DNA from: Siphonodentalium dalli
Taxonomy: Eukaryota > Mollusca > Scaphopoda > Gadilida > Siphonodentaliidae
Assembly (NCBI GenBank): GCA_032622095.1
Contig: CP136066.1
Span: forward strand, 58,684,609 to 58,748,608
Reading direction: 5' to 3'
Length of the DNA: 64,000 bases
The stretch's first letter is position 1; every line of letters starts with the position of its first letter. The notes under the pieces are model-generated. The model was not told the origin of the DNA. It did not search any database and worked only from the letters and a program-made list of their open reading frames with translations. The position numbers were made by a program, and so were the translations under genes. Shown here piece by piece: positions 42,201-44,928 of this stretch.

Positions 42201-44193
42201 CAATATGTATCAAGTGTTTATTTTTCCTGTATTTATTGAATTGCTACAGGTGTATTACTGTGACATGCAAGATGATACCACTGTCTGTACCAAGAGAAAT
42301 ACTCATATAATGAGTATTTTATTTGCTGTATTTATTGAAATGCTACAGGTGTATCTGTGTATGTCTGCGACATGCAAGATGATACTGCTGTCTGTACCAA
42401 GAGAAATACTCATATATCGAGTGTTTTATTTGCTGTATTTATCGAATTGCTGCAGATGTATGTCGGACATGCAAGATGATACCGCTGTTTGGCAAAGAGA
42501 AATACTCATATATTGATTGTTTATATTTCTTCTATTTATTTAATTGCTGCAGGTGTATGTCTGCGACATGCAAGGTGATACCGCTGTCTGTGCCAAGAGA
42601 AATACTCACAAGAGGTCTGTCAAGGAACTCGAGAAGGTAATGTCTTATTTTAATATATGATCAAGAGATTGTCAAAGATATCAACAATAAATATTTGAGA
42701 TTCCCAGAGGGTGAATTTAGTGATGCTATCCCGCATAGCGAGCTAGCATCACCAAATTCACCCTCTGGGGGCCTCAATAAATATTTATTGTTACTGTGAA
42801 CGGCTTTGATTTCGGCATCAATATCTGTTATTTCTCCTAAAAAGGCCATTCTTGGCGACGTGAATTTGTGGATAAGATATCCACATCAACCTATAACAGT
42901 ACGTTTATGACATCTTTGAGTTGTCACTTTTGAGAAACTGTACCCTCATGTATTCCGTCGCTGAACAGGCATCACACAAGTGGGTCAATCAATAGCTAAC
43001 AGCTTCATTTCACATGCTGTCGAGGTAGTTACTTAATGTTTAATGTCGCTTGTGCAAGGTGAAACCATTACCCTTTATTAAGAGATCAATTCATTTAGCA
43101 TTGTTTATAGATAATGTTTTCAGTAATGATTGATATTTGACATAAAATTATTAAGTTTCCGCGTTTTTCCCATCCATATTACGACATGTCGAAAACAACT
43201 GTAATGGCCGATTTTAGTTTCCTTCTCGTGTTGGATCTTGATCTTGAATTGGTGGTTCCGCCAAATCATGAAATCAACGAATAATAGAGCCCCACAGATT
43301 AAAAGGATTTCACAGATTAAAACAATTTTCACTTCCACGCTGTCTATAAGGTTCCAACCCACTCCCGTGTATTTATGTTTATATTCAGAAAAGTGTAATG
43401 AAAGCAGTTTGAATTATATTACTTGTTACCATACTTATAATAAAAATTGATTTCATATTGAAATTGAATATATATATGATAAAACATGGAAAATTAAGGG
43501 AACAATATTACTCAAAATTTAAATTTACAGATATCTAAAAAGTTTGATGACACACCAAGACATTATCTCAAGTTAGATATCAGAGGGCTGCTACAGGAAG
43601 TGGCCATAACTGAGGTACGTACACAATCTTAAACAATCCGCTGAGGTGTTCTGAATGGAAAAACAAATAACCATCCAAAAATAAACTTTTCCAGCGTCAT
43701 CAAACAGCAACATTGTTATAAACAAATTACATGCAGTGACTGTTATTTGTCGCAATCGTTGCTGTAATGTTTATGCCCAATAATGCTTCCCGAATAATTT
43801 AGATATTTACATATATGGCGGACTCGCATATATAAGAGAATCCACTGGCACATAGTCTATAATGCTGCACCAGTGCGGATTCCATTATGAAAGGGTAAAG
43901 GAAAATGTCACTTTAAATGCTTACTGTCTAAACTACGATTGTGCTGGAACTTCAGATATGGAGAAGCAATAATGTGGCAAAGGCAATATGGCCCAGAAGA
44001 TGCACCCATGTAATTTCACAGGGACTACAGTCATCAACATAGGCATAGTTTATTTACTGAATTAAGTCCATAATATGTCTTTAAGGTTGTCATGGAGGAT
44101 ATGGCTGCCATGGAGCCTGCTAAAGTGTCGTCACCGGAGCAGAAGTCTGAGAGTCCGCCGGCCCCAGAAGAAGAAGACGAGGATTCGCAGCTG
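5832..44193 (+). CDS. YLPM1: YLPM1 (YLP motif-containing protein 1), 3'-incomplete gene, 20 exons
   Basis: Spliced model: 5832-6224, 15460-15595, 17774-17881, 18837-19121, 23309-25742, 26170-26209, 27319-27442, 28809-29215, 30737-30868, 31952-32115, 33786-34216, 34900-34971, 37310-37333, 38331-38379, 39462-39663, 41098-41217, 41754-41930, 42553-42636, 43531-43614, 44086-44193. All introns are GT/AG, and the join is open for 1858 codons. Family knowledge: vertebrate YLPM1 is a large nuclear, RNA- and protein phosphatase 1-associated protein with a low-complexity proline/arginine-rich body and a C-terminal P-loop nucleotide kinase-like domain. What matches, compared from memory of the human protein: an MY.NW start, the PPLPP..PP then AAA.W linker, the paired FQ..W / Q..YE..W helical region, and the whole kinase domain from GIPGSGKT through LDDYF, FII.DA and PRH..LDIR.LLQ. 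The conserved last segment is not in the window. Exon boundaries are inferred from splice consensus and frame, not from transcripts; extra small exons are possible. Confidence 0.93.
6424..7551. mobile_element. hAT-like non-autonomous DNA transposon in intron 1
   Basis: The ends are CAGGCCTGGAAATC and, at the right, GATTGCCAGCCCTG, an imperfect terminal inverted repeat of the CAG..CTGG type typical of hAT elements. The 6-mer gcaagt lies immediately outside both ends (6418-6423 and 7552-7557), a probable degraded target duplication. The subterminal parts are foldbacks: repeated GGCGGGC/GCCCGCC at 6440-6515 and GGAGGGCTAT/ATAGCCCTCC at 7470-7530. No transposase ORF was seen. A truncated relative lies at 11679-11763. 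Confidence 0.7.
7552..8067. other. Intron 1 stretch without recognised feature
   Basis: A short motif resembling aaatgcagcaagt recurs three times between 7561 and 7616. Otherwise this is AT-rich unique-looking sequence. The open frames here are short and show no family resemblance. Confidence 0.4.
8068..9134. repeat. 1.07-kb dispersed repeat, copy A
   Basis: Nearly identical to 13100-14202. Both copies begin ttggcatgtaaacacat and end in an A-tract, ATCCCTACCTACCTACCT and gcaccgtaataggaaaca. Differences are a few substitutions and small indels. No coding potential is evident. The GT-rich core at 8550-8650 contains short internal direct repeats (tgtggtgtgggactttata twice). Confidence 0.85.
9683..9959. 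mobile_element. hAT-like MITE with 8-bp target duplication
   Basis: The terminal inverted repeat is TAGGGCTGCAACGAT at the left and ATCGATGCAGCCCTA at the right. It is flanked by perfect 8-bp direct repeats acatgtac (9675-9682 and 9960-9967). The interior is rich in cgatac/gtatcg repeats and can fold on itself. No coding capacity. Confidence 0.85.
9968..11678. other. Intron 1 stretch, mostly unique AT-rich sequence
   Basis: No exon with a YLPM1-compatible frame was found. A hAT-like end (cgcccagccctag) occurs near 11580, preceded by atatcgtgataatatcg-type subterminal repeats; a similar end (cgcccaaccctag) lies near 9458. These are remnants whose partner ends were not identified. Confidence 0.4.
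11679..11763. mobile_element. Truncated copy of the 6424-7551 hAT-like element end
   Basis: Begins CAGGCCTGGAAATCTCAAGG exactly as the left end at 6424 and continues with diverged GGCAGGC/GCCTAC foldback sequence, then loses similarity after ttttatagcc. Confidence 0.6.
12206..12571. mobile_element. CAAGCC-family foldback MITE
   Basis: Left end CAAGCCTTGATATAGTGTG, right end CACACTATTTCAAGGCTTG. It contains two internal foldback modules built from gaatgaggtcc...gggtgaattta and its complement. No exact 8-bp target duplication is visible here, unlike the 27463, 44531 and 60816 copies. Confidence 0.75.
12666..12990. mobile_element. Mutator-like MITE with 9-bp target duplication
   Basis: Long terminal inverted repeats start GCTGAAGGGGTCACTCTCAC and carry repeated GTGCTGAAGGGTACACAGGG units. 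It is flanked by perfect 9-bp direct repeats gatactaag (12657-12665 and 12991-12999). A second copy lies at 39115-39401. The 9-bp duplication suggests a Mutator-type superfamily; no transposase is present. Confidence 0.8.
13100..14202. repeat. 1.1-kb dispersed repeat, copy B
   Basis: Direct-orientation partner of 8068-9134, about 5 kb downstream within the same intron. Relative to copy A it has small insertions (for example around 13843-13856 and near 13985) and lacks one of the two tandem GT-rich subrepeats. The shared A-tract plus CCTACC tail in both copies favours a mobile-element family over a one-off segmental duplication. Confidence 0.85.
14399..14824. mobile_element. Foldback element with GCTCCAAATAAA ends
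   Basis: Left end gctccaaataaa (14399) and right end tttatttggagc (14824) are inverted copies, with internal repeats of ataatagtgcaggg and ataaacgtgcagacccaaata. The motif resembles the ends of the element at 1-170 (ggtgccaaataaac). Target duplication is unclear. Confidence 0.55.
14958..15404. mobile_element. CAAGCC-family foldback MITE just upstream of exon 2
   Basis: Contains two foldback modules (14985-15085 and 15298-15392) with the family's gaggtccccagagggtgaat arms; the right end is degenerate. A direct repeat of about 20 nt (gcccttgactgactacatt) flanks it at about 14939-14957 and 15425-15443. The repeat ends only about 17 nt before the exon 2 acceptor. Confidence 0.7.
15460..15595 (+). 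CDS. YLPM1: YLPM1 exon 2
   Basis: Residues 132-176 plus one base. The acceptor is atccttcag|AAT and the donor CCAG|GTAAG. It encodes NQAAAGWQNQQWQQ then a run of PPPPGPGPP repeats. The AAA.W..QQ segment directly after the proline block is the same order as in human YLPM1. The 12-bp unit CCGCCCGGACCCGGTCCA is tandemly repeated near 15554-15590, a likely length-variable site. Confidence 0.88.
15596..17401. other. Intron 2, largely without recognised features
   Basis: Contains a poly-G tract at about 16029-16042 and otherwise AT-rich sequence. Short open frames at 16225-16520 and 16603-16809 show no resemblance to known families. No exon with matching phase was seen. Confidence 0.4.
17402..17469. 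mobile_element. Truncated right half of a TTAA hairpin MITE (GAGTGCCAGG subfamily)
   Basis: Begins inside the palindrome (ataagagaatgcattggc), then carries acagggtat and aaaaatcggacctggcac tcaaaggg, matching the right end of the full element at 59613-59873 read in reverse. The terminal TTAA has been lost (tcaaagggtgttatcg). Confidence 0.7.
17774..17881 (+). CDS. YLPM1: YLPM1 exon 3: start of Q/W helical region
   Basis: Residues 177-212 plus one base. Acceptor aaatttcag|TTAAC, donor A|GTGAGT. It encodes a segment with FQAILQEEIEFNVQYGQWKK and YDDWKDQNK. This aligns in pattern with human YLPM1's Q..FQ.LYQEWE.EFQ.WEEQ, a probable coiled or helical region of unknown function. Confidence 0.9.
17928..18297 (-). 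repeat. 350-bp dispersed repeat (R350), reverse copy
   Basis: Reverse complement of 26924-27274; a partial forward copy lies at 41311-41510. Markers are the ends acataatatgtct and agtgatgtgaaacac and the middle taattaaatgcagtgactct. This copy starts about 47 nt after the exon 3 donor. No coding content. Confidence 0.8.
18725..18797. mobile_element. Deleted TA-type MITE beside the exon 4 acceptor
   Basis: Retains the right arm of the family seen whole at 60480-60696 (ttacccataattctgctgtg, aggagtcgattacttagggc, ending attactg) with a short left remnant (cagtattaggccctg). Its end lies about 40 nt from the splice acceptor at 18836, so branch-point-distance sequence abuts transposon DNA. Confidence 0.75.
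18837..19121 (+). CDS. YLPM1: YLPM1 exon 4: YE..F..YEKQ segment and PPPGQ repeats
   Basis: Residues 213-307 plus one base. Acceptor cttttctttccag|AC, donor G|GTAAGT. Starts NHPNQSQFRQYESQFKDYEK, matching human HKDQLQEYEKQW in position and pattern, then four PPPGQ/PPPSQ-type repeats (VPPPGQPMGNIPPPSQQMG), ending in a proline-rich tail. Confidence 0.92.
19165..20386. mobile_element. TTAA hairpin MITE (ACCCAACA subfamily) carrying a nested insertion
   Basis: Starts TTAACCCTTTACCCAACA and ends TTTGGTAAAGGGTTAA. It contains two palindromic cores (19318-19386; a shortened one at 20294-20356). Compared with intact copies at 27495-27885 and 40600-40983, its middle is split by foreign sequence from about 19430 to 20230, including a TCCG-rich repeat. 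TTAA ends with CCC/GGG termini are piggyBac-like. Confidence 0.8.
19430..20230. repeat. TCCG-rich dispersed repeat nested in the TTAA element
   Basis: Begins near gtttacccataccatgtatggtaaac, itself a short inverted repeat, followed by (TCCG)n-like sequence at 19485-19510. Two related blocks follow, each with cataactcaaacatttt, ctgat..aaccaaattt.gtatatg and cagat.gagttcgaata. A similar composition occurs at 35173-35779 and 40250-40560. Exact borders are uncertain. Confidence 0.55.
20387..20772. mobile_element. CAAGCC-family foldback MITE, left end missing
   Basis: Two foldback modules at 20389-20471 and 20648-20742, right end near atttcaagactg. The left terminus is absent and the element abuts directly on the TTAA of the MITE ending at 20386, so that MITE or a deletion removed it. 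Confidence 0.65.
21026..21986. mobile_element. TTAA hairpin MITE (GTGCCAGG subfamily) split by a Harbinger-like insertion
   Basis: Starts TTAACCCTTTCAGTGCCAGG and ends CCTGGCACTCAAAGGGTTAA. The palindromic core is at 21194-21262. The shorter relative at 59613-59873 shows the sequence without the inner insertion, which fixes the nested element at 21274-21943. Confidence 0.82.
21274..21943. mobile_element. Harbinger-like MITE with TAA duplication, nested
   Basis: Terminal inverted repeat GTGCCACCGCA at the left and TGCGGTGGCAC at the right, followed inward by taaaatcgtaagtgggg and its complement. TAA lies directly outside both ends (21271-21273 and 21944-21946). A 3-bp TAA/TTA duplication is typical of PIF/Harbinger elements. 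A related element is at 61121-61467. No transposase ORF. Confidence 0.8.
22193..23104. mobile_element. CAAGCC-family foldback MITE with nested insertion
   Basis: Ends CAAGCCTTGACATAATGTGT and ACACTATTTCAAGGCTTG. Foldback modules lie at 22227-22305 and 22988-23078. The region between is interrupted at about 22394-22910 by another element; the interruption is recognised because other copies join ttctgcaaatta directly to ggggatatagaaac. Confidence 0.75.
22394..22910. mobile_element. TTAA- or TAA-flanked MITE nested in the CAAGCC element
   Basis: Imperfect terminal inverted repeats TGGCACGGGCGGCATTCG and, reverse-complemented from the right, AGATACAGGCGGCGTTGG. TTAA sits at both outer borders (22390-22393 and 22911-22914). 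Part of a related sequence (tttaacagcatacccac) is at 28455-28500. Superfamily is uncertain. Confidence 0.6.
23309..25742 (+). CDS. YLPM1: YLPM1 exon 5: giant RGG-repeat exon
   Basis: Residues 308-1118 plus two bases. Acceptor ttctgttaattatag|GT, donor AAAG|GTAAGT. The first part is hydrophilic and ends in two PPGGD.WRGPNQG repeats. Residues about 480-1005 are an RGG/FRGG-rich low-complexity domain with acidic D/E-F-S-D spacers. Within it (about 24560-25170) are tandem 26-29-codon units of the form DEFS.DF-NMSEGQT-FRGGRGG. The last about 50 residues turn acidic (DDAEGFAVDDGEGEDIDG). RGG domains usually bind RNA and are arginine-methylated; that role here is inferred. The long open frames on other phases and the opposite strand are shadows of the repetitive coding sequence. 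Confidence 0.93.
24560..25170 (+). repeat. Coding minisatellite inside exon 5
   Basis: Recurrent AACATGTCTGAGGGACAAAC blocks start at about 24646, 24733, 24811 and 24898, giving spacings of 87, 78 and 87 bp. All are multiples of three, so unit gain or loss keeps frame. Divergence rises toward the 3' units (MTEGQTQ, MSEGQTR). Confidence 0.9.
26170..26209 (+). CDS. YLPM1: YLPM1 exon 6 (40 nt)
   Basis: Residues 1119-1132 (SGAMQGSAVGVPQE). Acceptor aaatttcttccag|T, donor GAG|GTATAA. It restores phase 0 exactly between exons 5 and 7. No domain is recognised. Confidence 0.8.
26924..27274 (+). repeat. 350-bp dispersed repeat (R350), forward copy
   Basis: Forward partner of 17928-18297, about 85% similar by eye. 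It ends acataatatgtctttaa about 45 nt before the exon 7 acceptor. Confidence 0.8.
27319..27442 (+). CDS. YLPM1: YLPM1 exon 7
   Basis: Residues 1133-1173 plus one base. Acceptor cccattttgtag|GAA, donor GAAG|GTAGAT. Encodes a charged segment starting ETKDDGEDTALLHGLDTLQR, then LRKLGDQFKNQFENDALE. Probably helical; function unknown. A CAAGCC-family MITE starts about 20 nt after the donor. Confidence 0.87.
27463..28175. mobile_element. CAAGCC-family foldback MITE hosting a TTAA MITE
   Basis: Left end CAAGCCTTGATATAGTGCC, degenerate right end ataagacttg. Flanks tgccctac (27455-27462) and tgcccaac (28176-28183) agree at 7 of 8 positions, supporting an 8-bp target duplication. Interrupted by the TTAA element at 27495-27885. 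Confidence 0.72.
27495..27885. mobile_element. TTAA hairpin MITE, ACCCAACA subfamily, intact
   Basis: 391 bp, starting TTAACCCTTTACCCAACAG and ending TGTTGGGTAAAGGGTTAA. Two 69-bp palindromic cores lie at 27525-27593 and 27674-27742 in opposite loop orientation. Nearly identical to 40600-40983. Confidence 0.88.
28176..28808. other. Rest of intron 7
   Basis: Contains a diverged relative of the 22394-22910 element (right part at 28440-28500). Nothing else is recognised before the exon 8 acceptor. Confidence 0.4.
28809..29215 (+). CDS. YLPM1: YLPM1 exon 8: second RGG region
   Basis: Residues 1174-1309. Acceptor ctaattcaag|GT, donor GATGAG|GTGAG. Encodes EYGFGGRGGFTGRGG, then RGQMRPGRGFPGP and a closing RGRGRRGFMRGRGGRGRG block, separated by an acidic spacer (EEGAEQKPVDPFAETDAAQ). 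Probably RNA-binding, by composition. Confidence 0.92.
29231..30360. mobile_element. TTAA hairpin MITE (CATAATGG subfamily), rearranged
   Basis: Left TTAACCCTTTCATAATGGGA, right ccagtcatagaagggttaa. The segment gctggtgca.cattaa.tat near 29252 is repeated near 30134, and palindromic cores are at 30157-30225 and 30253-30312. The middle (about 29298-30115) is foreign sequence rich in gaaaaccct.gaattt motifs. A fragment with the same terminus is at 43815-43895. Confidence 0.65.
30737..30868 (+). CDS. YLPM1: YLPM1 exon 9: WPPRP repeats
   Basis: Residues 1310-1353, phase 0 at both ends. Acceptor tctttgaag|ACA, donor GAC|GTATGT. Three copies of a D.WPPRP repeat (EEWPPRPDDREDWPPRPGG and DDWPPRPRDPD) suggest internal expansion. 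Confidence 0.9.
30900..31170. repeat. Dispersed repeat shared with 42840-43100
   Basis: Both places carry gtgaatt.gtggat.agatatccac, gtttatgacatctttgagt, ggcatcac.caa and cttcatttcacatgctg-like blocks in the same order. Lineage unknown. Confidence 0.6.
31170..31860. other. Rest of intron 9, mostly unassigned
   Basis: AT-rich and without exons. Its 3' end (about 31790-31921) is a shortened CAAGCC-family copy, recognised by tcaatctgatccatagcagt, gcagaatgaggt and the end actatttcaaggcttg. Confidence 0.4.
31952..32115 (+). CDS. YLPM1: YLPM1 exon 10
   Basis: Residues 1354-1407 plus two bases. Acceptor ttgcgattacag|TTT, donor GATGA|GTAAGT. Encodes an R/D/P-rich segment starting FRRGPGDPFDERVPPTDFPP. 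The frame read through the donor stops at once (GAG TAA), which confirms the splice. Confidence 0.9.
32155..33225. mobile_element. hAT-like non-autonomous element in intron 10
   Basis: Left end TAGGGGTGCCACGATTAATC, right end GATAATCGTGGCACTTCTA. Flanks gtgtaaac (32147-32154) and gtgtgaac (33226-33233) match at 7 of 8 bases. It starts 39 nt after the exon 10 donor. No transposase seen; an open frame at 32809-33054 has no recognisable content. Confidence 0.8.
33252..33581. mobile_element. CAAGCC-family foldback MITE, diverged
   Basis: Left caagccttat, then the central block in reverse (tttagtttctctacatcccc). One foldback module lies at 33458-33552, ending in aaactcagacttg. No clear target duplication. 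Confidence 0.65.
33786..34216 (+). CDS. YLPM1: YLPM1 exon 11: DRP decapeptide repeats
   Basis: Residues 1408-1551 plus one base. Acceptor cttgttttgcag|TG, donor AAAG|GTACGC. After VEPFRDTFRDRYPDRPGFDE it has four LDRPP/FDRPP repeats, then about seven units of the form DRDPMDRPLYD with mild variation. The repeat is alternating acid, arginine and proline, typical of disordered regions. Confidence 0.92.
34217..34899. other. Intron 11
   Basis: No exon, repeat family or palindrome recognised; AT-rich. Confidence 0.4.
34900..34971 (+). CDS. YLPM1: YLPM1 exon 12 (72 nt)
   Basis: Residues 1552-1575 plus one base. Acceptor ctattttttgtag|AA, donor GATG|GTGAGT. Encodes EPQPYAKPEVIDYAHGKK followed by acidic residues; a short conserved-looking motif. 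Confidence 0.85.
35173..35779. repeat. TCCG-rich dispersed repeat in intron 12
   Basis: Opens with a poly-C tract, gcaacgaagttaggggggg, then gtccgtccgtcgtccgtccg. Continues with duplicated blocks (ggcacagacat..accatgggaac; gattatgacgtctgtc.gac; ggtggagttatccc) and ends ggggggtatccgtagtccca. Similar repeats are common in molluscan genomes; superfamily not assigned. Confidence 0.6.
35904..36782. mobile_element. hAT-like non-autonomous element with 8-bp target duplication
   Basis: Left end TCGTGTTGAAACGGCTAG, right end TAATCGTTTCAACCCTA, with gtcgactag-type subterminal repeats. Perfect 8-bp flanks cacgcttc (35896-35903 and 36783-36790). It contains a long perfect palindrome at 36132-36220. Confidence 0.82.
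36132..36220. repeat. Perfect 39-bp inverted repeat with 11-nt loop
   Basis: Left arm 36132-36170 and right arm 36182-36220 are exact complements, with loop ggaaagtttct. The transcript would form a stable hairpin. Confidence 0.92.
37310..37333 (+). CDS. YLPM1: YLPM1 exon 13 (24-nt microexon)
   Basis: Residues 1576-1583 plus one base (DYKHGPTR with neighbours). Acceptor tttttgctttcag|AT, donor CGAA|GTATGT. It fits phase 1 on both sides, so it could be skipped without breaking frame. Its small size makes it the least certain exon. Confidence 0.72.
37560..38013. mobile_element. Diverged third copy of the GGTACTCAA TTAA element
   Basis: Shares ggataactctaaaatcaagtgg, caaagctcagagt.at.agat and other blocks with 3214-3690 and 4199-4684, ending ttcagtacctttaa. 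The left end is heavily decayed. A further scrap is near 36960-37030. Confidence 0.6.
38270..38292 (+). repeat. Duplicate of exon 14 acceptor and first 20 nt
   Basis: Positions 38270-38292 are identical over 23 nt to 38328-38350, which spans the AAG splice acceptor and the start of exon 14. If used as acceptor it would run into TAA at once (GTT TAA). Confidence 0.9.
38331..38379 (+). CDS. YLPM1: YLPM1 exon 14 (49 nt)
   Basis: Residues 1584-1599 plus two bases (KYARRDVDDRLSGNGD). Acceptor ttctctttttaag|AA, donor ACAG|GTGAGC. Phase agrees with exons 13 and 15. Confidence 0.83.
38864..39089. mobile_element. CAAGCC-family foldback MITE, shortened
   Basis: Starts caagacaaattg, with central gaggttcccaatgggtgtac and a foldback module at 38970-39058, ending ctcagtcttg. 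Very similar to 33361-33581. Confidence 0.65.
39115..39401. mobile_element. Mutator-like MITE, second copy
   Basis: Same ends as 12666-12990 (GCTGAAGGGGTCACTCTCAC). Flanks tttactgga (39106-39114) and tttactaga (39402-39410) match at 8 of 9 bases. It ends about 60 nt before exon 15. Confidence 0.8.
39462..39663 (+). CDS. YLPM1: YLPM1 exon 15: Walker A of the P-loop domain
   Basis: Residues 1600-1667. Acceptor ttttcacttcag|A, donor CGG|GTGAGT. Contains KKEPEVVKIEDLIYKPLRFS, then the hydrophobic strand MVFIMR and Walker A GIPGSGKT (residues 1653-1660; lysine 1659) followed by YISKLIR. Human YLPM1 has IVIIMRGLPGSGKTHVAKLIR at this place, so orthology is firm. The domain resembles polynucleotide-kinase or zeta-type P-loop NTPases; the substrate is unknown. 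Confidence 0.96.
39767..40245. repeat. 204-bp tandem duplication plus inverted third arm
   Basis: 39767-39965 and 39970-40168 are nearly identical (period about 204; share gttatggcctgggactatat). 40180-40245 is the reverse complement of their last about 65 nt (ctcaaaaacacagctt, ttatatagtcccaggc), so the unit end forms a hairpin. Confidence 0.85.
40600..40983. mobile_element. TTAA hairpin MITE, ACCCAACA subfamily, intact
   Basis: 384 bp between TTAA ends, with palindromic cores at 40630-40698 and 40762-40830. Differs from 27495-27885 by a few substitutions, loss of a poly-T tract and a 10-bp duplication (ggccggttttggccggttt). Low divergence implies recent activity. Confidence 0.88.
41098..41217 (+). 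CDS. YLPM1: YLPM1 exon 16: LDDYF motif
   Basis: Residues 1668-1707, phase 0. Acceptor tactttgtgcag|GAA, donor AAG|GTGATC (weak after +3). Encodes EKELANGGSAPRMLCLDDYF, then MVEMEKKEKDPESGK. Human has PRVLSLDDYFITEVEKEEKDPDSGK. The LDDYF acidic pair (1684-1685) is the likely substrate or metal-binding loop, by analogy with related kinases. Confidence 0.96.
41311..41510 (+). repeat. Partial R350 repeat
   Basis: Left part of the repeat seen at 26924-27274 (tgtgaaacactccggtagg, then ttaattaaatgcagtg and gtaaatatttacaa). A further scrap is at 43730-43815. Confidence 0.7.
41754..41930 (+). CDS. YLPM1: YLPM1 exon 17: FIIFDA motif
   Basis: Residues 1708-1766, phase 0. Acceptor tttctttttcag|AGC, donor CAG|GTTAAT. 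Encodes DYEYEPELEDAYRQSLLKSF, then KKTIDGGFYPFIIFDAVNE and FWSYAKSKGF. Human: TFKKTLDDGFFPFIILDAINDR. The FIIFDA strand (1740-1745) is the core beta-strand of the fold. Confidence 0.96.
42250..42536 (+). pseudogene. Three tandem partial copies of exon 18 with their acceptors
   Basis: Copies begin after AG at 42250, 42349 and 42456; the real exon begins at 42553 (spacings 99, 107 and 97). Each unit carries about 35 nt of intron (tgtatttattgaattgct.cag) plus about 60 nt of exon (gacatgcaagatgata, ccaagagaaatactca) and lacks the exon's 3' part and donor. Copy 2 has an 8-10-nt internal insertion; copy 3 has lost bases. Splicing into copies 1-3 would add foreign codons and reach a stop near 42516 in the copy 1 frame. 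Confidence 0.9.
42553..42636 (+). CDS. YLPM1: YLPM1 exon 18
   Basis: Residues 1767-1794, phase 0. Acceptor taattgctgcag|GTG, donor AAG|GTAATG. Encodes VYVCDMQGDTAVCAKRN then THKRSVKELEK; human has VYLAEMSADNQTCGKRNIHGRKLKEI. It is chosen over the three upstream look-alikes because only this copy has the full exon and a donor. Confidence 0.95.
42697..42774. mobile_element. Solo foldback module between direct repeats
   Basis: A single palindromic module of the CAAGCC family (ccagagggtgaatttagtga ... tcaccaaattcaccctctgg) without the family's outer ends. caataaatattt stands on both sides (42684-42695 and 42775-42786). Confidence 0.75.
42840..43100. repeat. Dispersed repeat shared with 30900-31170
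   Basis: Same block order as the intron 9 copy (gtggataagatatccacatc, gtttatgacatctttgagt, cttcatttcacatgctg). Confidence 0.6.
43531..43614 (+). CDS. YLPM1: YLPM1 exon 19
   Basis: Residues 1795-1822, phase 0. Acceptor aaatttacag|ATA, donor GAG|GTACGT. Encodes ISKKFDDTPRHYLKLDIRGL then LQEVAITE. Human: INKMADHWETAPRHMMRLDIRSLLQDAAIEE. End of the P-loop domain. Confidence 0.95.
43815..43895. mobile_element. Fragment of a TTAA hairpin MITE (CATAATGG subfamily)
   Basis: Right half of the palindrome (gactcgcatatataagagaa), then aatgctgcaccagtg and ttccattatgaaagggtaa. The terminal TTAA is mutated (GTAAAG). Confidence 0.65.
44086..44193 (+). CDS. YLPM1: YLPM1 exon 20: acidic linker, last exon in window
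   Basis: Residues 1823-1858, phase 0. Acceptor ataatatgtctttaag|GTT, donor CTG|GTGAGT. Encodes VVMEDMAAMEPAKVSS then PPAPEEEDEDSQL, like human VEMEDFDA...EEEESEL. The consensus donor shows that the coding sequence continues downstream; the expected next segment (GYIPKSKWE-like in human) was not found up to 64000. Confidence 0.93.
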
Positions 44194-44530
44194 GTGAGTT
44201 TACTTCCAGTTTGATTTCGATGTTGTGTCTGAATGAGTCACATGCACCTTTGTTTCTTACAGGCTTCTGTTTGTGTGTGATCGACACGGGTCATCGGTAA
44301 GTCATGTAGCTCAAAACGATTGCAGGATGAAACCTTTGTGTAATCCATGTAGTCAATGTATCGCTTACAAATATATAACTACTTTACTTATTTAAATTCG
44401 CCCACTACTATTTTTCGTGCACCAATTTGTGCACGAGTTCTAAATCTGAGCGAAAATCAGTACGATTCAAGGAGTTTAGCCAACAAACATGAAAAAATAA
44501 AGGAGTGTTAATCGATATGTAAACTACAAA

Positions 44531-44920
44531 CAAGCCTTGAAATAGTGTCTCATTTGCAGAATGAGGTGAATTTAGTGACGATATCCCACACAGCTGGCTT
44601 GTGCCACCATATTCACCCTCCGGGAATGCTATGAGAGACCTAAGATGAGATTGAAGTTCCCCAGTACAAGTTAGTGATGTTCACCCGTTAGTCACCTCGA
44701 TTATGCATGTAATCTTCTGCAAATTAGGGGATATAGAAACTGAACAGAAGGGAAAAAGTAAATAAAAATAATGTTAATTTATGACTATAGATACTTCCCA
44801 GAAGATGATGCCTAAGCAGAATGAGGTCCTCAGAGGGTGAATTTGCTGTGCGGGGTAGCTTCATTAAATTCACCCTCTGGGGACCTCATTCTGCATTGAC
44901 AGACACTATTTCAAGGCTTG
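44531..44920. mobile_element. CAAGCC-family foldback MITE with perfect 8-bp TSD
   Basis: Ends CAAGCCTTGAAATAGTGTCT and AGACACTATTTCAAGGCTTG. Flanking direct repeats actacaaa (44523-44530 and 44921-44928) are exact. The 8-bp duplication places this family near hAT, although the ends are not the usual CAG or TAG. Confidence 0.88.
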
Positions 44921-44928
44921 ACTACAAA

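Noticed and set aside
42184-42516. 110-codon open frame that looks like a small cysteine-containing protein
   Set aside because: It is made of the tandem partial copies of YLPM1 exon 18; openness is inherited from the exon.
43120-43362. Minus-strand open frame with hydrophobic segment
   Set aside because: AT-rich intron sequence; a hydrophobic run is expected by chance and no homologous family is recognised.
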